Of a DNA stretch of 64,000 nt, positions 7,513 to 15,931 are shown piece by piece; the first letter of the stretch is position 1, and every line of letters begins with the position of its first letter. The DNA comes from JAGWAJ01 sp965215155. Its GTDB lineage: Bacteria; Acidobacteriota; Vicinamibacteria; Vicinamibacterales; UBA8438. Made by a program: the position numbers and the translations under genes. The notes beneath the pieces were generated by a model that worked only from the letters and a program-made list of their open reading frames with translations, had not been told where the DNA came from and did not search any database. The DNA lies in contig CBDCCY010000004.1 in the NCBI GenBank assembly GCA_965215155.1, positions 2,418,001-2,482,000 of the forward strand, read 5' to 3'.

Positions 7513-9819
7513 TCACGAACCGCTCTCCGCGTGCCGCGCCGCGGCGGCGGGCGCGGCGGCCGGGGCCGCCGCCTCGCGCGGGGGAACGGCCGGCAGCAGC
7601 GAGGCGCCGTCGCAGTGGGGAGGCACGGGCACCCCGAACAGGTCCAGGACGGTCGGGCCGATGTCGCAGATCCCGGGGGACGCGGCAGCGATGCGGCGGT
7701 TGCAGAAGAGCATGCCCGGCACGTCGGGGGGGGTGAAGTTGTGGTCGCCGCTCCAGGGCCGGGTGTTGTCCTCGAGCTCGTCCTCGCTCACGCCGCCGGT
7801 CACCGACAGCCAACCGACGCGGTGCCCGGGGCGGCAGCCGACGATCAGGTCGGGCGCGTCCGCGACGTAGGGTCCGGTGTAGACCTCGGTGGCGTCGTAG
7901 ACCTCGCGGACGGGGTGCGTCTGCTCCTGCTCGTCGTAGAGCTCCTTCAGGCCGTCGCGGATCGCGCGCTTGACCTCCGCCGCCTCGGCGCCCGGGGCCA
8001 CGATGCCGTGGGCCTCGCGGCCGGCGAGGTTCAGGTAGATGCCGCCGAACCCGACCGCGTAGGCCTTCGTCTTCGACCAGTCGACGTCGGCAAACATGTC
8101 GGCCCCCGTCGGACCGCCGTTCCGGAGGGCCAGGAAGCCGTGCGTGTAGAGCCAACTGTTCAGGTTGACGCTGCGCCGGTACGGCTTGAACCCGTGGTCC
8201 GACATCACGATCAGGACGTCGTCGTCGGCAAGACGCGCCAGCGTTCGGCCGACGAGGTCGTCCATCCGCGTGTAGAGGGTGCGGATGGCGTCGCGATGCC
8301 GGCTCGTGCCGCGCCCGAGGTTGGCCGGATGCCGCTCGTCGAGGTACCGGAAGAACATGTGCTGCAGGCGATCGGTGACGTCGAAGACGCAGACCACCGC
8401 GCCGCGCGCGGTCTTCTCGAGCGCGTCGAAGAACATCCGCTCGCGCTCCTCGTGAATCTGCCAGGTGAGGTCGAGGAACGCGTCCTCGTCGACGACGCCC
8501 TCGTTGAGCGCCGACGTGTCCTCGGCGAGGCCGAGCGTGGCGTAGCGGCCCTGCGTCTTGGAGAGGTAGACGGCGTAGGTGAACGGATGCGACACCGGCA
8601 GCGCCGGCCGGTCCGGATCGATGTTGATTGGCGTCATGTACAGCTTGACGTGCGGTGCGCTCTCCAGGAGGTAGAACCGCACGATGCCGTGGACCGTGAC
8701 GCCGGGGGCGGCCCGGAAGCCGAGCGGGATCCAGGGGGTGTAGGTCCGCCGTTCCAGGTCGTACGTAGCGCCGCCGACCGTCAGGGTCGCCCCGGGTCCC
8801 TCGGCCGCGGGCCGCACCTCCAGCGGGAGCTCGATGGCCCCGGCGCCTTCGCGAACGGGGTTGTCGGGCCCGGTGATGGACGCGCGGGCCGTCCCGCCGT
8901 CGACCGCCAGCCGCACCAGCTCGCCGCTCTGCATCGTTCCCGACAGCCGCTCGAAGTCGGCCGGGTCGCTGGTGAAGTAGGTGTAGGTGCCTTGCGTGCC
9001 CCGGAGATCGGGCACGCTCATCGCCGACAGCAGCACGCCACCGAAGCGCTCGGCCGGGAACGTGATCGGCACGCGCAGGATGGTGCTGAAGATCCCGTGG
9101 TCGCCGAGGACCTTCCAGAACGGCACGCTGCGGCGCCCGGCGCTGATGCGGGGCTTGCCGATCGGGATGCGGAAGGGCCCGAGCCGTAGCGAGCGCGCCG
9201 GCGGGTCGACGCGCGCCGAGCCGAGCTCGGGCAGGTGCGACGCCCGGTTCGGGACCAGGAAGTCGAAGATGCGGTGCTTGCCGGGGTTGCAGCCGGTCTG
9301 GAACGACGTCCACGCGACGGGGGACTCGGCGAGGAGCGTCGTCTGGAGCGGACTGAACGTGCCGCGCTCCCGGAGCCGCGCGAAGTTCGGAAGCAGCCCC
9401 TCCGCCAGGAACTGCTCCGTGAGCTCCGGGTCCTGGCCGTCGAGGCCGAGGACGACGACCCGCCGCGCGCGCGCCGCTCCGAGGGCCCGGCTGCCGCGGA
9501 TGCGCTGCACGACCCACCGGATCGGCCAGGTGAGCAGGGTCAGGATCGCGAGGAGCGTCGTGACGAGGATGATGAGCAGCGACGAGACGAACGCGAACCC
9601 GGCCCCGGGACCGACGTAGGCCAGCGCCGGCGCCGGCGCGGCGAGCAGGATGGCGGCGGCGAGCCACCAGCGTGCCGAACCGATCGGGCGTGCGCGCCCG
9701 GCGAGTACGCCCGGCGGAGAAGCGCTCCGGTGCGGCCGGCAGGGGTTCGGCTCGCAGGCGACGCGCCGCCATCCACTCCGTGTCCGGCGCCCCGGGGCCG
9801 TCCCTGGGATGTTCGCCAT
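7513..9819 (-). CDS. Alkaline phosphatase superfamily protein 2, membrane-anchored
   Basis: I choose the ATG at 9819 because it lies 4 bp after the stop of the upstream sulfotransferase; the frame also has an ATG at 9861 inside that gene. This gives 768 residues. A signal-like segment (WWLAAAILLAAPAPALA) is followed by a second membrane helix (residues about 77-100). The phosphodiesterase domain starts at VVVLGLDGQDPEL (D127). The nucleophile is Thr171 (SPVAWTSFQTG), and later metal motifs are VMSDHGFKPY and WSGDHNF. It is a paralogue of the next gene, with the same order of motifs but Thr instead of Ser at the nucleophile. The tail is Ala-rich. Confidence 0.85.
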   Translation of the reverse strand: MANIPGTAPGRRTRSGWRRVACEPNPCRPHRSASPPGVLAGRARPIGSARWWLAAAILLAAPAPALAYVGPGAGFAFVSSLLIILVTTLLAILTLLTWPIRWVVQRIRGSRALGAARARRVVVLGLDGQDPELTEQFLAEGLLPNFARLRERGTFSPLQTTLLAESPVAWTSFQTGCNPGKHRIFDFLVPNRASHLPELGSARVDPPARSLRLGPFRIPIGKPRISAGRRSVPFWKVLGDHGIFSTILRVPITFPAERFGGVLLSAMSVPDLRGTQGTYTYFTSDPADFERLSGTMQSGELVRLAVDGGTARASITGPDNPVREGAGAIELPLEVRPAAEGPGATLTVGGATYDLERRTYTPWIPLGFRAAPGVTVHGIVRFYLLESAPHVKLYMTPINIDPDRPALPVSHPFTYAVYLSKTQGRYATLGLAEDTSALNEGVVDEDAFLDLTWQIHEERERMFFDALEKTARGAVVCVFDVTDRLQHMFFRYLDERHPANLGRGTSRHRDAIRTLYTRMDDLVGRTLARLADDDVLIVMSDHGFKPYRRSVNLNSWLYTHGFLALRNGGPTGADMFADVDWSKTKAYAVGFGGIYLNLAGREAHGIVAPGAEAAEVKRAIRDGLKELYDEQEQTHPVREVYDATEVYTGPYVADAPDLIVGCRPGHRVGWLSVTGGVSEDELEDNTRPWSGDHNFTPPDVPGMLFCNRRIAAASPGICDIGPTVLDLFGVPVPPHCDGASLLPAVPPREAAAPAAAPAAAARHAESGS

Positions 9820-9823
9820 CGGC

Positions 9824-10444
9824 CTATGCCCGGTTCCGGTACAGACTCTCGTCGACGGCACCCGCCATCGCCGCGACGTCGAGGTCCCCGCCGACGAACG
9901 AGCCCACCTCCGCCGCCACCGCCGCCGGCTCGGTAACCGCCCGCCGGTGGTCGACGTACAGGACGTCGCAATGGGGGCGGGACGCGAGCTGTGCCTCGAT
10001 GCGCCGCAGGTGCGCGGTGAAGTGGGCCTTCATGTCGTCGTCGCTGACCGCGTCGGCGGCTTCTCCGCGACGCTCCAGCATCTTGCGTTGCGACGCGAGG
10101 ACGTCCGGCAGGCTGCGGCGCAGGAAGACGACCTTGTAGTCGTAGTCCGTCGGCAGGTGCGGCAGGAGTGCGGAGATCACCTTGACCCCCTTGCCGCGGA
10201 CGTCCGCCAGCCAGGACGTGTCGCCCGGCTTGTCGAGGTCCTTCACCCGCTCGAGCTCGAAGTACCCGTTCGGATTGTCGTCGTCCGCGGTCCGGATGCC
10301 GTCGACCACCAGCTCGAGGCCGCCCGCCGAGAGCATCCGCATCAGCATGGAGGTGCCCGAGCGGGGCAGCCCCGACACGACGACGATCGGAGGACCGCCC
10401 GCACGCCGGCGCAGCAGGCGGCCGATGGCGCCCAGCATTCCCAT
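9824..10444 (-). CDS. Sulfotransferase family protein
   Basis: The protein has about 206 residues. Its PAPS-binding 5' phosphosulfate loop is near the N-terminus (VVVSGLPRSGTSMLMRML), followed by the usual alpha/beta core (VVFLRRSLPDVLASQ, the 3'-phosphate region) and a C-terminal helical part. It should transfer sulfate from PAPS to an acceptor that cannot be predicted. There is no signal peptide, so it acts in the cytoplasm. The frame is open to 10483, but ATG 10444 sits closest to the conserved core. It is transcribed away from the PAPS synthetase gene and couples tightly (4-bp gap) to the next phosphatase-superfamily gene, which suggests an operon that uses PAPS. Confidence 0.8.
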   Translation of the reverse strand: MGMLGAIGRLLRRRAGGPPIVVVSGLPRSGTSMLMRMLSAGGLELVVDGIRTADDDNPNGYFELERVKDLDKPGDTSWLADVRGKGVKVISALLPHLPTDYDYKVVFLRRSLPDVLASQRKMLERRGEAADAVSDDDMKAHFTAHLRRIEAQLASRPHCDVLYVDHRRAVTEPAAVAAEVGSFVGGDLDVAAMAGAVDESLYRNRA

Positions 10445-10606
10445 CCTGGCCGCCAGTCTTGACCGATTCCCCGGCCGGGTCAAGTGACGGCGCGGTTCAC
10501 TACCCGCGGTTCGGGCGCGGCGCGCCGTGCGCCGCGCGTGGTATTGTCACGGGTTCGCGTCCGCACACCAGCCCCACCCGTACGGAACCAGGGAGACCAC
10601 GCACTC

Positions 10607-12343
10607 GTGCCAGACCATCTCATCGCCCCGCACGGCGGGACGCTCGTCGATCTGTTCGTCGATGACGAACGCGCCGCGTCACTGAAGGCGGAGTCCCGCG
10701 ACTGGCCGTCGCACGACCTGACGCCGCGCCAGCTCTGCGACCTCGAGCTGCTGCTGAACGGCGGGTTCTCGCCGCTCCGCGGCTTCCTTGCGCGGGCCGA
10801 CCACGAGCGGGTCTGCTCCGAGATGCGACTCGCGGACGAAGCCGGCACGCTGTGGCCGATCCCGATCACGCTCGACGTCAGCGAGGAGCTCGCCGGGCAG
10901 CTCGCCCCCGGTTCGAGCCTCGCCTTGCGCGACGAGGAAGGCGTGATGCTCGCCGTGCTCTCGGTCGAGGACGTCTGGAGCCCGGACCGGGAGGCGGAGG
11001 CCGAGGCGGTCTTCGGCACCGCGAACCCCGAGCACCCGGGCGTGGCGCACCTGCTGAGCGGGACCCGGCCCTGCTACGTCGGGGGGCGGGTGGCGGGCAT
11101 CGCCCCCGTGACGCACTACGACTACCGCCCCCTGCGTCACCGGCCGGCCGAGCTCAGGGCGGAGTTCCACAAGCTGGGCTGGACGAAGGTCGTCGCCTTC
11201 CAGACCCGCAACCCGATGCACCGCGCCCACCAGGAGCTGACCCTGCGCGCGGCCAAGGAGGCGGAAGCGAACCTGCTTATCCATCCCGTCGTGGGAATGA
11301 CGAAGCCGGGCGACGTCGATCACTACACGCGCGTCCGCTGCTACCAGGCGCTGCTCCACCGCTACCCGCGCCGGACGGCGATGCTCTCGCTGCTGCCGCT
11401 CGCGATGCGCATGGGGGGGCCGCGAGAGGCGGTGTGGCACGCCATCATCCGCAAGAACCACGGCTGCACGCACCTCATCGTCGGCCGCGACCACGCCGGG
11501 CCGGGCAGCGACTCGAGCGGCACGCCGTTCTACGGGCCCTACGACGCGCAGGAGCTGCTGCGGCAGCACGAGGCGGAGCTCGGCGTCACGATGGTCCCCT
11601 TCAAGATGATGGTCTACGTCGAGGACCTCGACTCGTACGTCCCGGTGGACGAGGTGCCGGAAGGGAAGCGCACGCTGAACATCTCGGGCACCGAACTCCG
11701 GCAGCGCCTGGCCGACGGACGCGACGTCCCCGAGTGGTTCACGTTCGCCGACGTCGCCTCCGAGCTGCGGCGCAGCCATCCGCCGCGCCACCGGCAGGGC
11801 TTCACGGTCTTCTTCACGGGGCTGTCGGGCTCGGGCAAGTCGACCATCGCGAACGCGCTGCTGGTCAAGCTGCTCGAGCTGGGCGGCCGGCCGGTCACTA
11901 TCCTGGACGGCGACCTCGTCCGCAAGCACCTTTCGAGCGAGCTCGGCTTCTCGAAGGAGCACCGCGACATCAACATCCGCCGCATCGGCTACGTGGCCTC
12001 GGAGATTACGAAGAACGGCGGCATCGCCGTCTGCGCCCCGATCGCCCCCTACGACGCCGTGCGCAAGGACGTGCGCGGCATGGTGGCCCCGGTCGGCGGC
12101 TTCATGCTGGTCTTCGTCGACACGCCTCTGGAGGTGTGCGAGCAGCGCGACCGGAAGGGGCTCTACGCGAAGGCGCGGGCCGGCATCATCAAGGAGTTCA
12201 CGGGCATCTCCGACCCCTACGAGGCGCCGGCCGACGCGGATCTGACGATCGACACGACCGCGCTGACGCCGGACGAGGCCGCGCAGCAGATCATCCTGCA
12301 CCTGGAGAAGGCCGGCTATTACGGCGCGGAGGACGACGCCTGA
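10607..12343 (+). CDS. sat-cysC: Bifunctional sulfate adenylyltransferase / adenylylsulfate kinase
   Basis: It makes APS from ATP and sulfate and phosphorylates it to PAPS. I start at GTG 10607 (578 residues) because homologous sequence begins there (LIAPHGGTLVDLFV) and GGGAGA lies upstream; the frame is open from 10484. The ATP sulfurylase domain (about 1-390) has QTRNPMHRAHQEL (from about residue 198), GRDHAGPG and LNISGTELR. The APS kinase domain (about 395-578) has the P-loop GLSGSGKST (from residue 405) and DGDLVRKHLS. A possible -10 box, TATTGT, is at 10542-10547. It is divergent from a sulfotransferase gene, consistent with PAPS being made for sulfation rather than only for assimilation; no PAPS reductase is in the window. 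Confidence 0.95.
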   Translation: MPDHLIAPHGGTLVDLFVDDERAASLKAESRDWPSHDLTPRQLCDLELLLNGGFSPLRGFLARADHERVCSEMRLADEAGTLWPIPITLDVSEELAGQLAPGSSLALRDEEGVMLAVLSVEDVWSPDREAEAEAVFGTANPEHPGVAHLLSGTRPCYVGGRVAGIAPVTHYDYRPLRHRPAELRAEFHKLGWTKVVAFQTRNPMHRAHQELTLRAAKEAEANLLIHPVVGMTKPGDVDHYTRVRCYQALLHRYPRRTAMLSLLPLAMRMGGPREAVWHAIIRKNHGCTHLIVGRDHAGPGSDSSGTPFYGPYDAQELLRQHEAELGVTMVPFKMMVYVEDLDSYVPVDEVPEGKRTLNISGTELRQRLADGRDVPEWFTFADVASELRRSHPPRHRQGFTVFFTGLSGSGKSTIANALLVKLLELGGRPVTILDGDLVRKHLSSELGFSKEHRDINIRRIGYVASEITKNGGIAVCAPIAPYDAVRKDVRGMVAPVGGFMLVFVDTPLEVCEQRDRKGLYAKARAGIIKEFTGISDPYEAPADADLTIDTTALTPDEAAQQIILHLEKAGYYGAEDDA

Positions 12344-12520
12344 GCCCGGGTGGAGCGCAGCGAGATCGGCCTGAACGTTGGAGAGAACCCGAACGTGCGC
12401 CTGGGCCGGCGGGCCGGACGCCCGACGCCAGGGCTACGGACCGGCGGCGGAATGGGGAGGGCGGTTCCGCGTGCCCGCACGTGCTCAGGCGTGGGGATGC
12501 GACCGTCATGGACGCGACCG

Positions 12521-13141
12521 ATGGAAGAGGCAGACGCTTCGCAGGACCGCCTCGCGGCCGCCATCGCACGGTTCGATCTGGCCAACGCGGAGGATCCGCG
12601 CCACGACCCGATCGAAGGGGAGCCGCAGCCGCGCGAGCTGGTCTACGCGCGGCGCATGACGGCGGCGCTCGAGCGATTCGCCCCTGACGCGCCGGAGGCG
12701 GTCCGTCTCGCCGCCCGCTGCCAGCACATTCGCCGCTGGACGATTCCGCGCGACCGCTACCCGGCCGGCCGCGACGGCTACCGCCGCTGGCGGACCGATC
12801 TCGGCCGCTTCCACGCCGAGACGGCGGGGGAGATCCTTCGTGAGGTCGGCTACGACGCTGCCACCATCGGGCGTGTGCAGGCGCTCCTCCGGAAGGAGCG
12901 GCTGAAGGCCGACCCGGACGTCCAGCTCCTCGAGGACGTGATCTGCCTCGTCTTCCTCCAGCACTACCTCGCCGACTTCGCCACGCAGCACGACGCAGAG
13001 AAGCTGGCCGACATCCTGCGGAAGACTTGGCGCAAGATGTCCGAGCGCGGCCGGGCGGCGGCGCAGGAGATCGACCTGGCCCCCGATCTGCGGGCGCTGG
13101 TGACCCGGGCGGTGGGCGGCGGGACCGCGTCGTCCGGGTGA
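12521..13141 (+). CDS. DUF4202 family protein
   Basis: The protein has 206 residues from ATG 12521; an in-frame ATG at 12497 is the alternative. It shows the hallmark of the family, HIRRWTIPRDRYPAGRDGYR with RWRT following, and then a second histidine/acidic region (LLEDVICLVFLQHYLADF). This is the pattern of an HD-like helical metal-binding fold. DUF4202 proteins are commonly found beside sulfate-activation genes and their role is unknown. Here the gene lies 180 bp after the ATP sulfurylase/APS kinase gene on the same strand, so a part in sulfate metabolism is likely by association only. Confidence 0.8.
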   Translation: MEEADASQDRLAAAIARFDLANAEDPRHDPIEGEPQPRELVYARRMTAALERFAPDAPEAVRLAARCQHIRRWTIPRDRYPAGRDGYRRWRTDLGRFHAETAGEILREVGYDAATIGRVQALLRKERLKADPDVQLLEDVICLVFLQHYLADFATQHDAEKLADILRKTWRKMSERGRAAAQEIDLAPDLRALVTRAVGGGTASSG

Positions 13142-13265
13142 GGAGCGGCCGGCCTACCTGCATCGCGCGTCTCTCACCCCGGCCGGGCACGGGCCGCACC
13201 CGGACCGTCGCGCCCGCGGCTCCTGATGGCGCGTGGGACGACTGCACCGGCGTGAAGCTCGCCGA

Positions 13266-13323
13266 CCGCCGGTTCTGCGGAGCAGACTCCTCGGCCGCCG
13301 GTTCTGCGGAGCGGACTCCTCGC
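13266..13323. repeat. Two tandem 29-bp repeats, related to the hairpin repeat at 34961 and 49778
   Basis: Two copies (13266-13294 and 13295-13323) begin with CCGCCGGTTCTGCGGAGC and differ by about one base. Their second half, GGTTCTGCGGAGCAGACTCCT, resembles the 3' half of the longer dispersed hairpin element found at 34961-35041 and 49778-49859. They lie in the spacer between the DUF4202 and DUF4143 genes. Confidence 0.65.
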
Positions 13324-13337
13324 CGCGATCTGGATAT

Positions 13338-13393
13338 CCCGCACTATAGATGCCGAAAACTCTCACTTTCCCGCAATAGTCCTGCGGTAGTAT
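13338..13393 (+). promoter_or_regulatory. Promoter/operator-like region of the DUF4143 ATPase gene
   Basis: This AT-richer island contains a near-direct repeat (CCCGCACTATAG at 13338 and CCCGCAATAGT at 13370). A short inverted repeat, CCGCA-7 nt-TGCGG (13371-13387), directly precedes a -10-like TAGTAT at 13388-13393. The GTG start follows 6 nt later, so transcription would give a leaderless mRNA. The hairpin would overlap the RNA polymerase site and could be an operator. This is read from pattern only. Confidence 0.4.
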
Positions 13394-13399
13394 CGTCGG

Positions 13400-14575
13400 G
13401 TGGCCGACGATGCCCGCGTGCTGCCGCGTCGTCTCGACGTCGCCCGCGATCTGCACAGCCGGTCCGTCTTCCTGTTCGGACCGCGCCAGACCGGCAAGAC
13501 CACGTGGCTCCGCCAGTGCTACCCCGGAGCGCCGTGGTTCAACCTGCTGCACGGCGAGGTCTTCCTCCGGCTCGCGCGGGAACCGGGCCGCCTGCGGACC
13601 GAGCTCGCCGCCGCCGCGCCCGGTCCAGCGACCGGCCCCGTAATCATCGACGAGATCCAGAAGTTGCCGAGCCTGCTCGACGAGGTGCACGACCTGATGA
13701 AGAGCCGCGGCCTGCGGTTCGTGCTCGCCGCGAGCAGCCCCGTCAAGCTGCGGCGCGGGGGCGTCAACCTCCTCGGAGGGCGTGCGCGCACGCGGGCGCT
13801 GTTTCCCTTCGTTTCGGCGGAGGTCCCGGGCTGGGACCTGATGCGGGCGATCAATGTTGGCGGGATCCCGTCCGTCTATCTGTCGTCCGAGCCGGTCGAG
13901 GACCTGCGCGCCTATTGCGGCAACTACCTGCAGCTCGAGGTCCAGGCCGAGGGGCTGGTGCGCGGGATCGAGCCGTTCTCGCGGTTCCTCACGGCCGCGG
14001 CCGTCAGCCGCGGGCAGCTCATCGTGTTCGAACGCCTGGCCTCCGACGCCGCGGTGCCTGCGCGCACCGTCCGCGAGTACTTTCAGGTGCTCGCAGACAC
14101 GCTGCTCGCCACCCTGCTGCGTCCGTTCTCGCCTCCCGAGCCTCGCCGCAAGCCGGTTTCGCACGCCAAGCTGTACTTCTTCGACGTCGGCGTCGCCAAC
14201 GTGCTCGCGGGCATCACCCACGTGGAGGCCGGCAGCACGACGTTCGGGCTGGCTCTGGAGCAGCTCGTCTTCTGCGAGTTGCGCACCTGGCTGGCGTACG
14301 CCCGCGACGACCGGCCGCTCACCTTCTGGCGCACGGCGGACGGGTCCGAGGTCGACTTCGTCGTCGGGGACTCGGCGGCCATCGAAGTGAAGGCGACCGG
14401 CTCGGTCACGCGACGCGACCTCGCCGGACTCAGGCGGCTGGCGGAGGAGACCCCGCTGGCGCACCGGATCGTCGTCTGCCGCGAGCCCGCCGCGCGCGTC
14501 GTCGACGGAATCCGCATCCTGCCCGTGATGGACTTTCTGGGCGCCCTGTGGGACGGCGAGCTGCTCGCAGAGTAG
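13400..14575 (+). CDS. AAA_14 ATPase with C-terminal DUF4143 domain
   Basis: The protein has 391 residues from GTG 13400. The P-loop is near the N-terminus (FLFGPRQTGKTTWL, residues about 25-38), Walker B is PVIIDEIQKL (about 80-90), and sensor 1 is in VLAASSPVKL. A helical region is followed by the DUF4143 nuclease-like part (GSEVDFVVGDSAAIEVKAT), whose D/E-x-K pattern resembles PD-(D/E)XK folds. These proteins are very common, move horizontally, and have no settled function; toxin-antitoxin or defence roles have been proposed. This copy is intact, unlike the fragment at 37660-38400. It stands alone, upstream of a Uma2 gene. Confidence 0.9.
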   Translation: MADDARVLPRRLDVARDLHSRSVFLFGPRQTGKTTWLRQCYPGAPWFNLLHGEVFLRLAREPGRLRTELAAAAPGPATGPVIIDEIQKLPSLLDEVHDLMKSRGLRFVLAASSPVKLRRGGVNLLGGRARTRALFPFVSAEVPGWDLMRAINVGGIPSVYLSSEPVEDLRAYCGNYLQLEVQAEGLVRGIEPFSRFLTAAAVSRGQLIVFERLASDAAVPARTVREYFQVLADTLLATLLRPFSPPEPRRKPVSHAKLYFFDVGVANVLAGITHVEAGSTTFGLALEQLVFCELRTWLAYARDDRPLTFWRTADGSEVDFVVGDSAAIEVKATGSVTRRDLAGLRRLAEETPLAHRIVVCREPAARVVDGIRILPVMDFLGALWDGELLAE

Positions 14576-14670
14576 GGCGCCGGGCGGTCGGCGGGCGATC
14601 CCGAAACAACGCGGATGCCTCCCCGGCGCGTGGTATGTTGACGTTGACGACCGGCGTCGCGGATCGGCCC

Positions 14671-15399
14671 ATGGCGACCCCCATCTCCCCTTCTACCTCG
14701 CCGACTGCTACGACCCCCGTTGCTCACGTCTCGGCGTGTGTCTTGCAGGAAGGCATGCGGCTCTCCGCCGTGGAGTTCGAGCGCCGGTCTCGCGCGCGCC
14801 CGGATCTCAAGAAGGTGGAGCTCGTCGAAGGGGTGGTCCGCATGCCGTCCGCCGTTCGGTACGCCGGCCACGGAAGACCGCACGCGGCTATCGTCGGGTG
14901 GCTCTTCGCGTACGAGGCGGGAACGCCAGGCGTTCAGGTGGTCGACAACGCGACTCTGCGCCTCGACGCCGACAACGAACTGCAGCCGGACGCCGCGCTG
15001 CTTGTCGATCCCCGCGCTGGCGGCCAGGCTCGGATCAGCGCCGACGACTACGTCGAGGGCGCGCCGGAGCTGGTCGCCGAGATCGCAGCGAGCAGTGCGT
15101 CCTACGACCTCCGCGAGAAGCTCGCGGTGTACCTACGCAACGGCGTCCGCGAGTACCTCGTCTGGCGCGTCCCGGATGGCCGCATCGACTGGTTCGAGCT
15201 GGCACGCGGCGTCTACCGACCCCGCTCGGGGGATGCCGCCGGGGTGGTCCGCGGCGCGGTGTTTCCCGGTTTGTGGCTGGACACAGGCGCGACGTTGCGC
15301 GGCGACCCTGCCGCCGTCCTGCACACCCTGCGCCAAGGATTGGCGGATCCCGACCACGCACGTTTCGCGTCCGGGTTGCGCAACCCGCATCGGCCGTGA
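14671..15399 (+). CDS. Uma2 family endonuclease-like protein (paralogue 1)
   Basis: The core is a PD-(D/E)XK-type fold with ELQPDAALLVDP, EGAPELVAEIAASSASYDL and REKLAVYLRNGVREYLVW, the order of conserved acidic residues and lysine of the Uma2 (DUF820) family. I choose ATG 14671 (MATPISPS); the frame also has ATG 14635. The paralogue at 24397 has the same two ATGs at the same spacing, and residues between them are not conserved, while the bases GCGTGGTATGTTG upstream are; this suggests a -10 region rather than coding sequence. The function of Uma2 proteins is unsettled; they are abundant mobile nuclease-like genes. Confidence 0.85.
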   Translation: MATPISPSTSPTATTPVAHVSACVLQEGMRLSAVEFERRSRARPDLKKVELVEGVVRMPSAVRYAGHGRPHAAIVGWLFAYEAGTPGVQVVDNATLRLDADNELQPDAALLVDPRAGGQARISADDYVEGAPELVAEIAASSASYDLREKLAVYLRNGVREYLVWRVPDGRIDWFELARGVYRPRSGDAAGVVRGAVFPGLWLDTGATLRGDPAAVLHTLRQGLADPDHARFASGLRNPHRP

Positions 15400-15423
15400 T
15401 GAGCGGCGGACTCGCCGCCACGG
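15394..15423 (+). terminator. GC-rich hairpin overlapping the Uma2 stop codon
   Basis: A nested palindrome forms the arms CCGTG...CACGG and GCGGCG...CGCCGC with a four-base loop, starting inside the last codons of the Uma2 gene. There is no U-tract, so it is only a candidate intrinsic terminator or RNA-stabilising hairpin. Confidence 0.4.
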
Positions 15424-15708
15424 CGGAGGAAACGTCACCAGGCCGGCGGTCGAGTCGCGCGGTGGTCCCGCGGTCGCGCTCCCCCCCGGTTCGGGGATGT
15501 CGATGAGCGGGCGGGCGGTCGTGGAACGGGGAGGTCGACTACGTCGCTGGAACGCCGGGGGGCAGCGATCACCAGCACGGCCGCCGGCCCGTTCCGACGT
15601 CGCTGCGGTGGGCGGCAGACAAGCCGATGTGACAGCAAGTGACCATCGGTACAGCGGCAGGACCCGTTTCCGACCGTGTGGTAATGGCGACTGCAACGGA
15701 GCAGGTGC
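15424..15708. other. Intergenic stretch before mcrB, no gene seen
   Basis: No frame here has plausible protein sequence. The last bases hold a ribosome-binding site (GGAGCAGG) before the mcrB start at 15709. GTGGTAATGG near 15680 could be a -10 region. Confidence 0.5.
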
Positions 15709-15931
15709 ATGAAGGAGATCTATGCGTGGGTGCCCTGGTTCCAGAGCCTCGCACAACGGATCGCCGACGGCGGTGAGTCGTTGCTCATCGAACTGGCGAA
15801 GAGCGTGGACTGGAACGAGAACGATAGCAACCCGTTGTTGAACCACGGCGAGGAGAACCTCAATCCCTTGTCGTTCTTCAACTATCTGGCCGGCCGAAGC
15901 TACCGGGCCAAGAACCGAGCGAGAATATACC
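15709..15931 (+). pseudogene. mcrB: mcrB-like AAA protein, 5' fragment
   Basis: Codons from ATG 15709 encode the first about 74 residues of an McrB-type protein: EIYAWVPWFQSLAQRIADGG, then ENLNPLSFFNYLAGRSYRAKNRARIY. A GGAGCA ribosome-binding site precedes the start. An ISL3 element is inserted after 15931. The last eight bases (15924-15931, AATATACC) are repeated exactly at 17511-17518. Joining 15931 to 17519 keeps the frame (ARIYPSINRIAG). McrB forms a GTP-driven ring that loads the McrC nuclease onto modified DNA; this N-terminal part is upstream of the AAA motor. Confidence 0.85.

Noticed and set aside
7437..7535. Short repeat TTCACG..CCGCTCTCCGCG at 7439 and 7513 around the junction of the two phosphatase-superfamily genes
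   Set aside because: Only about 20 bp, GC-rich, and spanning the end of one gene and the start of its paralogue; not enough to call an element.
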